Position numbers and translations under genes: made by a program. A DNA stretch of 53,058 nt from an uncultured Collinsella sp. (GTDB lineage: Bacteria > Actinomycetota > Coriobacteriia > Coriobacteriales > Coriobacteriaceae), in assembly GCA_902478885.1 (NCBI GenBank), contig CABSMS010000001.1, positions 1-53,058 on the forward strand, written 5' to 3'. Below the pieces are notes generated by a model. That model saw nothing but the letters and a program-made list of their open reading frames with translations, searched no databases and had not been told where the DNA came from. Below, piece by piece: positions 25,086 through 32,532 of the stretch; position 1 is the first letter of the stretch, and the number at the start of each line of letters is the position of its first letter.

Positions 25086-25784
25086 ATGGAGACGGCGAAA
25101 GCAGTTCGCATAGGCAGGGCACTTTCCGAGGCGGATCTTGTCATCATCGGCGCCAGCAACGGGCTCGACATGGCGGAGGGGCTCAATCTCTTCTGCGCCG
25201 ACGCCCATTTCCGAGAGGCGTACGGGGACCTCGCCCAGGCTGATGGCATCGGCTGCATACTGCAGGGGCTCGCCTCTCCGGATGCAAACGTGCGACGCCG
25301 ATGGGCCGAGCGGTTCCATCAAAAGGAGTATGTCAAGTATGAGCCCAGCCCGCTCATGAACAGGCTGCGGCATCTTACGGAGCACGCTGACACCTTCGTG
25401 ATCACGTGCAATATCGACGGACACTTCGCACGTGCAGGGTTCAACGAGAACAGCGTGCTCGAAACGGAGGGGAGCATACGCACGTCGATTGACGAGCGGC
25501 GTCTCGCCCATCCAGACGCCCTCGCCATGGCACAGCTCGAAGAGCTCACACACCTTGTGCAAGCCCATCGCAACCACAAGGTTGCCATCCTCGAACTTGG
25601 TGTGGGACTGCGCAACGGCGTCATAAAGCGCATGCTCGCTCAGGTCGCGAACGTCTGCGAACACGCCACCTACATTGTGTTCAACTACAGTCAGGCCTTG
25701 GCGCCCGATGCATCGTGCGAGACAATTCTCGTTGACGGCGATATGGCCCCGGCTTTTGAGGAGATCGCCCGATGCCGCCTCTAG
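25086..25784 (+). CDS. SIR2-like protein 2 (zinc-less, degenerate)
   Basis: A 232-aa protein, about 80 residues shorter than its neighbours. It keeps the NAD loop (VIIGASNGLDMAEG, 19-32), the TQNID-like stretch ITCNIDGHF (106-114) and the strand AILELGVG (167-174). The block that should carry QG-D/Y...QC reads LETEGSIRTS (125-134), so the Gln becomes Glu and the whole zinc module (four Cys) is absent. It may be a catalytically altered or regulatory subunit that pairs with the flanking sirtuins. Translation is tightly linked: 3 nt after the first gene, and its end overlaps the start of the third by 13 nt. Confidence 0.72.
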   Translation: METAKAVRIGRALSEADLVIIGASNGLDMAEGLNLFCADAHFREAYGDLAQADGIGCILQGLASPDANVRRRWAERFHQKEYVKYEPSPLMNRLRHLTEHADTFVITCNIDGHFARAGFNENSVLETEGSIRTSIDERRLAHPDALAMAQLEELTHLVQAHRNHKVAILELGVGLRNGVIKRMLAQVANVCEHATYIVFNYSQALAPDASCETILVDGDMAPAFEEIARCRL

Positions 25785-26620
25785 AAAGAGAAGCAAAGAG
25801 GCTTCGAAGCCTTATCGACGATGCCGACGCCATCATCGTCGGCATCGGCTCGGGCATGTCGAGCGCCGCCGGGTTCAACCATTACAACCGCGCGGGCATG
25901 GCGCGCGCCGGAATGGCGGACTGGCAGCAAGCCTTTGGCTTCAAGAGCCTTTTCGACGGCTTCTACCACCTCTACCCCAGCCTCGAACAGCAATGGGCAT
26001 ACTATGCGCGATACATCGATTTCATGCTACGAGAGCCTGCCTCGCAGCCCTATCTCGACCTGCGGTCCCTCATCGGCCATAAGGATTACTTCATCCTGAG
26101 CACCAATGTGGACACCCAAGTCGAGAAGGCGTTTCCCGCCGAGAGGACCTGTAACTATCAGGGAAGCTTCGCGCACCTTCAATGCAAGCAGCCATGCTGC
26201 GACGAGCTCTTCGACGCGGGCCCCTACGTCGAGCGCATGCTCGCAGGCATGGCGGGGTTCGAGATCCGCAGCGAGGATGTCCCCCGATGCCCGCACTGCG
26301 GTTGGCAGCTTGCGCCGTGGGTGCGCGACGACACGTTTTTGCAGGGCACGGCATGGCGCGAGGGCCTCGAACGATATGAGCACTTCGTGCGCGAGCGCGG
26401 TAGTAGCCGCGTGCTGTTGCTGGAGCTCGGCGTGGGCGAGATGACCCCCGGCATCATCACGCTCCCGTTCTGGAGCATGACCGCAAAGCTGCCGGATGCG
26501 CATCTGTTAAGCGTAAACATCTCGGGCGACTCGGCTCCGCTGCAGCTCGGGAGCAAGGCAGAGGCGATCCAGGCCGACTTGCGCACCCTGCTCTCGGCGG
26601 CGCGGGCAGGTAACGAGTAG
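25772..26620 (+). CDS. SIR2-like protein 3 (class M sirtuin-like, zinc-binding)
   Basis: A 282-aa protein of the annotated 'Sir2 silent information regulator' type. NAD loop IIVGIGSGMSSAAG (21-34), STNVDTQ (110-116), YQGSFAHLQC (129-138) with Gln130 in place of the catalytic His, zinc ligands Cys138, Cys142 or Cys143, Cys173 and Cys176 (CPHC), and LLLELGVGEMTPG (215-227). Its closest match in the window is protein 1 (same motif order, both with MTP after the last NAD strand). The ATG lies inside the end of the second gene (13-nt overlap), indicating coupled translation and probably a fixed ratio of the three proteins. Confidence 0.8.
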   Translation: MPPLEREAKRLRSLIDDADAIIVGIGSGMSSAAGFNHYNRAGMARAGMADWQQAFGFKSLFDGFYHLYPSLEQQWAYYARYIDFMLREPASQPYLDLRSLIGHKDYFILSTNVDTQVEKAFPAERTCNYQGSFAHLQCKQPCCDELFDAGPYVERMLAGMAGFEIRSEDVPRCPHCGWQLAPWVRDDTFLQGTAWREGLERYEHFVRERGSSRVLLLELGVGEMTPGIITLPFWSMTAKLPDAHLLSVNISGDSAPLQLGSKAEAIQADLRTLLSAARAGNE

Positions 26621-26698
26621 CGCGGCGAGGCTTTTGCGCTTTCATCAGCCCGGACATCACGCCCATAGAAGCGATGGTTCTGATTCGGGTGTCAAAGT

Positions 26699-27463
26699 TT
26701 AAGCCTCCTTGTCAGTCGCTTTAAGGTATTGCTCGTCATCCACGAGCTCCAACCACTCGTTGGAGGCCTCCTCACCCGGAACCTCCACCGCGAGATGGGA
26801 GAACCAGCTGTCGGGCGCCGCACCGTGCCAGTGCTTTACGCCCGCGGGAATATTTACTACATCGCCGGGGCACAGCTCCTGTGCCGGTTTGCCCCATTCC
26901 TGATAAAGCCCTCGACCAGCCACGCAGACGAGGATCTGTCCGCCACCGCTTTTGGCGTGATGTGTGTGCCAGTTGTTGCGGCAGCCGGGCTCAAACGTCA
27001 CGTTGTAGACGCCGACCTGGTCGGTGGAAAGGGGCGCGAGGTAGCTTTGCCCGATAAAGTACTTCGCAAATGCGTCGTTGGGGGCGCCGATAGGAAAAGC
27101 CATCTCGTTTTGGTGCTGCGCCTTTGCGTCGGCAGCGTCTTCGTCCGCCCAGACCTCCTTCGCCATGCGAAAGGCCGCCCACGCCTTGGGCCATCCCGCA
27201 TAAAACGCCGCATGCGTAAGGATTTCCGCTATCTCAGCCCTAGTCACCCCGTTGTTCTTTGCGGACATCAGATGATATTGGAACGAGGAGTCCGTCAGCC
27301 CCTGTGCCATCAAGGCAACCACCGTCACCACGCTGCGGTCTCGAAGGGAAAGCCTGTCTTCTCGGCTCCATACCTCGCCGAACAGCACATCGTCATTGAG
27401 CTGTGCAAATTTGGGGGCAAAATCCCCCAGGGTATCTCTGCCCGCCGTCTGCTTGATCGTCAT
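26699..27463 (-). CDS. Carboxymuconolactone decarboxylase-like / cupin fusion
   Basis: A 254-aa two-domain protein. Residues about 25-110 are a CMD/AhpD-like helical domain (DRSVVTVVALMAQGLTDSSF; LTHAAFYAGWPKAWAAF), but without the AhpD CxxC pair. Residues about 145-240 are a cupin (VTFEPGCRNNWHTHH, GRGLYQEWGKPAQELCPGD, IPAGVKHWHGA). Such fusions are widespread in anaerobes near MerR regulators and aldo-keto reductases; the reaction is not established. GGGAGG precedes the ATG. It is divergent from a MerR gene and has a MerR-type promoter upstream, with a leader of about 200 nt. Confidence 0.87.
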   Translation of the reverse strand: MTIKQTAGRDTLGDFAPKFAQLNDDVLFGEVWSREDRLSLRDRSVVTVVALMAQGLTDSSFQYHLMSAKNNGVTRAEIAEILTHAAFYAGWPKAWAAFRMAKEVWADEDAADAKAQHQNEMAFPIGAPNDAFAKYFIGQSYLAPLSTDQVGVYNVTFEPGCRNNWHTHHAKSGGGQILVCVAGRGLYQEWGKPAQELCPGDVVNIPAGVKHWHGAAPDSWFSHLAVEVPGEEASNEWLELVDDEQYLKATDKEA

Positions 27464-27524
27464 GTTTGATTCCTCCCGTCGATGGTTTTGAGTGCAAAAC
27501 TGCTTCCGCGCAGCTAAGCCGCGC

Positions 27525-27670
27525 CTAGACTCCTAAGCCCATTCGTCGCGCCTGCTCAAGAGCGGGATGCCCGGCGATTTCGCCCACACCGTTCACGCCG
27601 CCGGCGAAAACCGTTCCGACAAGCGTGCGCCTTTGGCGAAAATCCCTTGCGCTCCCGATTTGTATTGACG
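27525..27670 (-). pseudogene. Possible C-terminal remnant of an oxidoreductase
   Basis: Within the leader of the CMD-cupin gene, the leftward frame ending at TAG 27525-27527 reads GTVFAGGVNGVGEIAGHPAL and then EQARRMGLGV, with no start codon and no upstream gene body. The Gly/Ala-rich, gene-end look suggests the tail of a flavin- or NAD-binding enzyme. The identity is not certain. Confidence 0.3.
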
Positions 27671-27676
27671 AGAATG

Positions 27677-27707
27677 AAGGTAATACCTAAACCTAACTTT
27701 AGGTCAA
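27677..27707 (-). promoter_or_regulatory. MerR-type promoter of the CMD-cupin gene
   Basis: On the minus strand, TTGACC (27702-27707) and TACCTT (27677-27682) are 19 bp apart, the over-long spacer typical of MerR-activated promoters. The spacer holds the dyad CCTAAA-N6-TTTAGG (27686-27703). The divergent MerR gene starts 32 bp away. Confidence 0.65.
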
Positions 27708-27738
27708 GGAATGAATTCTAGATTTATCCGGAGGAACC

Positions 27739-28179
27739 ATGTACACAATCGGACAGGTGGCGGAGATGTTCGGTCTGCCCGTTTCCACGCTGCGTTATTA
27801 CGATAAGCAGGGATTGTTCCCGGGGCTGGAGCGGACGTCCGGCATTCGCCGATTCGGCGATACGGAACTCGAGGCGCTTCGGGTCATCGAATGCCTGAAG
27901 AAGGCTGGGATGGAGATCAAGGACATCCGGCTGTTCATGGAATGGTGTGCGGAGGGCCCATCGACATATCCCAAGCGCAAGGCCATGTTCGAGGAACGAA
28001 AGGCCCACATGGAGTCGGAGATTGCGAAGATGAACCGCGCGCTGGACATGTTGAAGTTCAAATGCTGGTACTACGAGCAGGCGATTCAGGATGGCAACGA
28101 GGATAGGGTGAAGGCGCTGATTCCCGACGATTTGCCGGGAGAGATCAAAGAGGCCTACGACAACGCCCACGCTCGATAG
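27739..28179 (+). CDS. MerR-family transcriptional regulator
   Basis: A 146-aa activator. The N-terminal winged helix MYTIGQVAEMFGLPVSTLRYY, then DKQGLFPGLERTSGIRRF, is diagnostic. A long dimerisation helix covers about 75-125 (ERKAHMESEIAKMNRALDMLKFKCWYYEQAI). This architecture is that of MerR regulators next to aldo-keto reductases and CMD-cupin proteins. GGAGG 4 nt upstream supports the ATG. There is no metal-binding Cys cluster at the end, so a small organic effector is more likely than a metal. Confidence 0.9.
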   Translation: MYTIGQVAEMFGLPVSTLRYYDKQGLFPGLERTSGIRRFGDTELEALRVIECLKKAGMEIKDIRLFMEWCAEGPSTYPKRKAMFEERKAHMESEIAKMNRALDMLKFKCWYYEQAIQDGNEDRVKALIPDDLPGEIKEAYDNAHAR

Positions 28180-28187
28180 TGGTGTCT

Positions 28188-28381
28188 GATACTCAAGGGG
28201 CTTTGGCAAGGAGTCCTTTCCAGACAGGAATGCAAAGAGAAGGCCTCCGAATCGGAAGGCTCGGAGGCCTTCATTCCCGCTACTTTGCCGGTGGCTTTGC
28301 CTTGCGGCGACGACGAACAGTATCAGGCGTTACTCGGCAACACCAGTACGCGAGTTCAGAAGCCAGTTCCTGCTATTCCCA
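28188..28381. repeat. 194-bp repeat, copy A
   Basis: Matches 30122-30314 along its whole length in the same orientation, with roughly four in five bases identical by eye. Shared blocks include CTCAAGGGGCTTTGGCAAGG, a GCCTCCGAA...TTCGGAGGC-type hairpin and GCGAGTTCAGAAGCCAGTTC. Read leftward, copy B ends a coding frame (TVEYRLMLLRRRHRAKPSAK then stop) just before the hairpin, so the repeat may be the 3' end plus terminator of a lost gene. Copy A is degenerate in that frame. Confidence 0.75.
28242..28269. terminator. Hairpin within repeat copy A
   Basis: GGCCTCCGAATC and GGCTCGGAGGCC flank a GGAA loop about 60 nt past the MerR stop codon. It is the counterpart of the better terminator in copy B (about 30175-30206). 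Confidence 0.55.
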
Positions 28382-28520
28382 CTCGGTAACAGGAGCCACT
28401 GGTCAAAAGCTCGTTAATTTCAATGTGAGTTCTCGGCCTGCCGATTCTTCGTGGGGCAAGAGTTCCCATTTGATACTCACGCTACCTACGCACCGGGAAG
28501 CCAAGGAATCCGGCCGCCAC

Positions 28521-29744
28521 TCAAATTAGGTCGCCGTCATCTTTCATAAACGACACCATGTTCAGATGCCTGACGCCATCCCTCTCCTGCAACAGGGGGT
28601 CAAGCGTGAAAAGGTAGCGCGGATATCCGTCCCTGATGTAGCCGAACGGCCTGTACTCACGCTCTTCCACGTCCCTATCGGCGATTGTCATTGAAACCTG
28701 AATGTAGGCGTAGGCGTTGCGTCTACGCGCGATGAAGTCGCACTCCAGCTTCCCGATGCGGCCTACGGATAGCTTATATCCCCTCGAGCGGAGATAGATG
28801 TACAAGGCGTTTTCCAGCGAGGGCCCGTAGTTCAACCGAACATCGACGTTGCGCGCAAAATAGATACCCGGATCCGCAAGGTAGTACTTCTCCTCGCCGC
28901 GTAACGATTTGCGGGACTTAAGGTCGAATCTCTCGCATTTGTAGAGCACCTTGGCATCGATGAGCATCTGGATGTAGGCGGCGATCGTCCGCCGCTCGAC
29001 GGCGATACGCTCCGTCTTGGTGAAATAGTCGTGGAGGCTGGTGAGACTCGTCGGCGCACCGTAGTTGTTGATGACATAGGTCATGACACGGTTGAACGTA
29101 TCAATGTTCCGGATCTTGTTGCGAGTCCTGATGTCCTTGTCGACGATCTGTCCAACGACATCCTCGATGTAGCGAGCCTTCGCCTCAGGATCGTCGTATT
29201 CCAGAGACCGGGGAAACCCGCCATACCGCAGATATTCGTCAAACTCGATTCGCGCGTCACCGACCTCCTTGCCCATGAACCTCTTCATGTCGAGAAACTC
29301 GGAAAAGGATAGGGTGAACATCTCGAACTCCACGTATCGACCCGTGAGCTTGGTCATCAGCTCACCAGACAGCAGATACGAGTTGGAGCCAGTGATGAAG
29401 ATCGAGAAGCCGCCATCCGAGTTATAGGTGTTCACGACCTCCTCGTAGTCTTGGACGTTTTGCACCTCATCGATGAAGAGGTATTTGAAGTCGTCGTCAG
29501 CCAGAAGCGACTCGATTTTTTCCTCCAGCTGATCAGGCGTCTTAATTGAGCGGTTGCCGCGCTTGTCGAGGTCAAGGTAGATGATGTCCTTGTCTTCGAC
29601 ACCACGGTTTCTCAGTTCCTCGGCAATCGTCGACATGAGGCACGATTTGCCGCAGCGGCGGATACCCGTGATCACCTTGATCAGGTCGTCATCGTAGAAC
29701 GGTCGAATCTTCTTCAAGTATTGCTCGCGATGATACAGTTCCAT
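28521..29744 (-). CDS. AAA-family ATPase with DUF4143 domain
   Basis: A 407-aa protein. The N-terminal ATPase has Walker A GIRRCGKS (about 27-34), Walker B YLFIDEVQ (about 89-96) and sensor FITGSNSYLLSG. YLRYGGFP and RTIAAYIQMLIDAKVLYKCERFD mark the linker and winged helix. The C-terminal PD-(D/E)XK-like fold (GRIGKLECDFIARRRNAYAYIQVS) is the DUF4143 nuclease-like module. These genes are abundant and mobile in gut anaerobes; their role is unsettled. The gene is intact, lies between the two 194-bp direct repeats, and has a TTATCA-N7-TGATAA dyad (29768-29786) about 25 bp upstream. A second, broken member lies at 34600-35186. Confidence 0.88.
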   Translation of the reverse strand: MELYHREQYLKKIRPFYDDDLIKVITGIRRCGKSCLMSTIAEELRNRGVEDKDIIYLDLDKRGNRSIKTPDQLEEKIESLLADDDFKYLFIDEVQNVQDYEEVVNTYNSDGGFSIFITGSNSYLLSGELMTKLTGRYVEFEMFTLSFSEFLDMKRFMGKEVGDARIEFDEYLRYGGFPRSLEYDDPEAKARYIEDVVGQIVDKDIRTRNKIRNIDTFNRVMTYVINNYGAPTSLTSLHDYFTKTERIAVERRTIAAYIQMLIDAKVLYKCERFDLKSRKSLRGEEKYYLADPGIYFARNVDVRLNYGPSLENALYIYLRSRGYKLSVGRIGKLECDFIARRRNAYAYIQVSMTIADRDVEEREYRPFGYIRDGYPRYLFTLDPLLQERDGVRHLNMVSFMKDDGDLI

Positions 29745-29880
29745 GGAATTCGCCTCCCCTGCTTAGCTTATCAGAGATGATGATAATCCTCAGTTAAGGC
29801 ACCTATTTTTTCGATTTTACAGAAATTGGTTTCTTAAATATTATTCCAGCTCTTCCATGCTCGCTTGATATCGCGTCATA

Positions 29881-29974
29881 GATGAAAACACAGTCTACAT
29901 CGGGTAGTCGTGGGCGTGCGGGAGTCCGCATCAGTAACCTGCCTCCTTGGTTGTCCCTTCTCTGCATGGTCGTC
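29881..29974 (+). ncRNA. yjdF-type leader RNA, copy 1
   Basis: A 94-nt leader nearly identical to 35340-35433. Ends pair as GATGA/TCGTC (copy 2: GATGA/TCATC, so one pair changes to a wobble while pairing is kept). A TGCGG-GAGT-CCGCA hairpin is shared. Both copies end just before the AAAGGAGG site of yjdF. yjdF genes are often preceded by a riboswitch (yjdF motif), so a ligand-sensing leader is inferred, not proven. Here it serves a truncated gene. Confidence 0.4.
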
Positions 29975-29995
29975 TACATAAAGGAGGAACCAGCC

Positions 29996-30223
29996 ATGCA
30001 GATCAGCGTGTCGTCCACCCTGACCGTATGTCACGACGGCCAATTCTGGGTCGGGCTGGCGGAGCATGTCGAGGACGGAAGGTACGGCGCCGCACGCATC
30101 GCCTTCGGCGCGGAGCCGTCCGATGCTCAAGGGGCTTTGGCAAGGAGTCGTTTAGGCAGACATGCAAAAAGGAAGCCTCCGAACCAGAAGGTTCGGAGGC
30201 TTTTATTCCCGTTATTTCGCTGA
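29996..30223 (+). pseudogene. Truncated yjdF
   Basis: The first 43 codons (MQISVSSTLTVCHDGQFWVG, then LAEHVEDGRYGAARIAFGAE, then PSD) are nearly the same as the intact yjdF at 35455. At 30125 the frame runs into the 194-bp repeat and reads unrelated sequence to a stop at 30223. The Lys/Arg/Gln-rich C-terminal tail of YjdF is missing. Promoter, leader RNA and ribosome site are retained, so the breakpoint is a clean 3' replacement. Confidence 0.8.
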
Positions 30224-30314
30224 TGGCTTTGCTCTATGACGACGCCGAAGCAGCATCAGGCGGTACTCGACGGTATCAAAACGCGAGTTCAGAAGCCAGT
30301 TCCCGTTATTCCCA
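30122..30314. repeat. 194-bp repeat, copy B
   Basis: Direct repeat of 28188-28381. It contains the hairpin GCCTCCGAACC-AGAA-GGTTCGGAGGC followed by TTTTATT on the plus strand, and by CCTTTTTG on the minus strand after AAGCC...GGCTT, so it can terminate in both directions. It replaces the 3' end of the truncated yjdF. Confidence 0.75.
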
Positions 30315-30343
30315 TAGGCATAAGCGCATCTGCTCGCAACTGC

Positions 30344-31243
30344 CTATCGATGCTTTGCCTCGAGCGCGGCAGACACCGCATCGAGGAACTCCCGCACATG
30401 GTCTGCGGGGTGCGACGAATGAAGCAGCCCGTAAGACACGAGACAGTCCCAATCGGTAGGGACGGTTTTGAGCATGGGGTGGACGTTGGCCCACAACGGC
30501 AGCGTCGCAAGCGCGAGGTCCTCGTTCGCGCCGCGATTGAACACCTCCGCCCGATATTGCGGGAAGTCTACGAGCGCGATTTGAGGATGATGCAAGAGTA
30601 TCTCGTCGCGCACGCGGTCGATTTCGGCGTTCCAGCCCCGGCGTATAAGCATAAGACTGTGATTGTGGAGGTCGTCGAATGTGACTATGTCGCGTTTGGC
30701 GAGTTCGTTGTCGACGGGAACGGCGCACCAGAGCGGCTCGCGCGAAAGCTCGAGGCCCAGGCACCCGCGCTCTTTAAGAAAGGCATCGTCGAAAATCCCC
30801 GCCACGATATCCATGTCTTGCCCGAGGTTCGCCAAACCGCGTGCCGCCGAGGGTGTGTTTTCAAACGTGACCACCTGAAGGCTCATGCCAGGGCAACGTT
30901 CCTTCACCTTCGGCCACAGCTTCGTGAGCGGCGTGCTGGGCGTCATGAGCGACACTCCCACGCGGATGATGCGCTTCTCTCCACGCTCGGCGACGCGGGC
31001 GCGTGCGATTGATTCTTGAGAGTACTGCACGATATGGCGGGCGTCGGCGAGCAGCGACCTGCCTGCTCGCGTAAGCGAAAGCCCCTGATGCGATCGGTGG
31101 AACAGCGTAAGGCCTAGCCGCGACTCCAGCAGGTTCATCTGCTTGATGACGGCCGTGGGCGTGATGAAGGACTCTTGTGCCGCCTTGGAGAAGCTGCCCG
31201 CCTCCGCCACGCGGATGAAAGTGTCAAGCTGTGGGTTGTACAT
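30344..31243 (-). CDS. LysR-family transcriptional regulator
   Basis: A 299-aa regulator. The N-terminal winged helix LDTFIRVAEAGSFSKAAQES, then FITPTAVIKQMNLLESRLGL, is diagnostic. The C-terminal periplasmic-binding-like effector domain covers about 90-290. AGGAGG 4 nt upstream fixes the ATG at 31243, since an upstream GTG would overlap the ribosome site. It is divergent from an aldo-keto reductase and probably controls that operon (two reductases and an alcohol dehydrogenase), sensing a carbonyl or related compound. A partial TATA-rich dyad lies at 31273-31291. Confidence 0.92.
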   Translation of the reverse strand: MYNPQLDTFIRVAEAGSFSKAAQESFITPTAVIKQMNLLESRLGLTLFHRSHQGLSLTRAGRSLLADARHIVQYSQESIARARVAERGEKRIIRVGVSLMTPSTPLTKLWPKVKERCPGMSLQVVTFENTPSAARGLANLGQDMDIVAGIFDDAFLKERGCLGLELSREPLWCAVPVDNELAKRDIVTFDDLHNHSLMLIRRGWNAEIDRVRDEILLHHPQIALVDFPQYRAEVFNRGANEDLALATLPLWANVHPMLKTVPTDWDCLVSYGLLHSSHPADHVREFLDAVSAALEAKHR

Positions 31244-31272
31244 CGATCCTCCTGTCACGCATTATGTGCCGT

Positions 31273-31291
31273 ATATACCCCATGGTTATAT
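31273..31291. promoter_or_regulatory. Candidate LysR box
   Basis: ATATACCCCATGGTTATAT is an imperfect dyad containing T-N11-A spacing, 30 bp upstream of the LysR start and 82 bp upstream of the divergent reductase. Confidence 0.4.
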
Positions 31292-31372
31292 CCATCATTC
31301 CAACGTGAACTTCTCGCACGTCAGCAAACGCCGTAGCATTGCATTCGAAAAGTCACTATTAAGGAGGAGACC

Positions 31373-32221
31373 ATGGAGTATCTGAAGCTCAATAACGACG
31401 TAGAGATGCCCATCGAAGGTTTGGGCACCTTCCTCATGACCCCGGTCGAGGCCGAGGCGGCCGCAACCGCCGCGCTCGCGGCTGGCTACGAGCACATCGA
31501 CACCGCCAACGCCTACATGAACGAGCGCGCCGTGGGCCGTGCCATCGCCAAGAGCGGCATCGCGCGCGACAAGATCTTCGTCTCCACCAAGCTCTGGCCG
31601 AGCGTCTACGACGCAGGCATGCCGGCGGTGGACGCCACGCTCCAGCGCCTGGGGCTCGACTACGTCGACATGCTCATCCTGCACCAGCCGGTAGGCGACT
31701 ACCTGGCCGCGTGGCGCACGATGGAGGAGGCGTACCGCGCGGGCAAGGTGCGCGCCCTCGGCCTCTCCAACTTCCCGCAAGACAAGATCACCGAGGTCAT
31801 CGAGGTCGCCGACATCATGCCGCAGCTCGTGACCGTTGAGTGCCACCCCTATCACGCCCAGCGCGACCTGCGCGCCTACCTCGCGCCGTACGGCACGGTG
31901 ATCGAGGCGTGGTACCCGCTCGGCCACGGCGACAAAGGTCTTCTGGAGGAGCCCATCTTCGTCGCTCTCGCCGAGAAGTACGGCAAGACCCCGGCCCAGG
32001 TGATCCTGCGCTGGCACGTGCAGATGGGCACCTCCATCATCCCCGGCTCCAAGAACCCCGCCCACATCGCCGACAACGCGAACATCTTCGACTTCTCCCT
32101 CACCGAAGACGAGATGGCCGAGATTGCCAAGCTCGACGGGACCATGACCTACTACACCGCCACTGAGGAAGCACTCGCGGGCTACCTGGCCATACGCCCC
32201 GATTTCAACGCGCAGGAGTAG
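31373..32221 (+). CDS. Aldo/keto reductase 1
   Basis: A 282-aa NAD(P)H-dependent carbonyl reductase with the (beta/alpha)8 fold. Catalytic tetrad: Asp43 and Tyr48 (HIDTANAYMNE), Lys73 (VSTKLW) and His104 (LILHQP). IIPGSKNPAHI near 220 binds the cofactor phosphate. AAGGAGG precedes the ATG. It belongs to the AKR5-like group that reduces small aldehydes, methylglyoxal or diketones. A flavodoxin fragment separates it from a second reductase at 32533; the two share the family layout but are clearly different sequences, not a recent duplication. Confidence 0.92.
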   Translation: MEYLKLNNDVEMPIEGLGTFLMTPVEAEAAATAALAAGYEHIDTANAYMNERAVGRAIAKSGIARDKIFVSTKLWPSVYDAGMPAVDATLQRLGLDYVDMLILHQPVGDYLAAWRTMEEAYRAGKVRALGLSNFPQDKITEVIEVADIMPQLVTVECHPYHAQRDLRAYLAPYGTVIEAWYPLGHGDKGLLEEPIFVALAEKYGKTPAQVILRWHVQMGTSIIPGSKNPAHIADNANIFDFSLTEDEMAEIAKLDGTMTYYTATEEALAGYLAIRPDFNAQE

Positions 32222-32235
32222 CGCTCAGACGATAA

Positions 32236-32426
32236 CGGACCAACCAAGCCGCCGCCGAGGACCAGTCGGCTGTCGAGGACGAGCCCGCCGCAGTGCCCGC
32301 TGCAGACGGCAACGTCCTCGTGGCCTGCTACTCGGCACAGGGCCACACCGCTGTCGTAGCTCAGGCCATCGCCGACGAGCTCGGCGCCGATCTCTTTGAG
32401 GTGACGCCTAGAACCCGCGGGTTATA
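32236..32426 (+). pseudogene. Flavodoxin fragment
   Basis: The frame has a stop at 32233 and no start. It reads DGNVLVACYSAQGHTAVVAQ, then AIADELGADLFEVTP, the FMN-binding N-terminus of a flavodoxin, preceded by an Ala/Glu/Asp-rich tether like that of lipoprotein flavodoxins. It ends abruptly with RTRGL and a stop at 32424-32426. Only about 35 residues of the domain remain, so this is debris from a deletion between the two reductase genes. Confidence 0.7.
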
Positions 32427-32532
32427 ACCCCGTGCGCACCCCAGCGTTATAGAACCCTCACCAACGGAAACTTCCGCCGGTACGGCGCCCCTCGTATGGT
32501 GGATACGTCAAGTTGCGAGGAAGGAAGGTACC

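Noticed and set aside
29882..30223. A 113-codon protein starting at 29882
   Set aside because: The first 38 codons are the structured leader; the real start is 29996 and the gene is a truncated yjdF.
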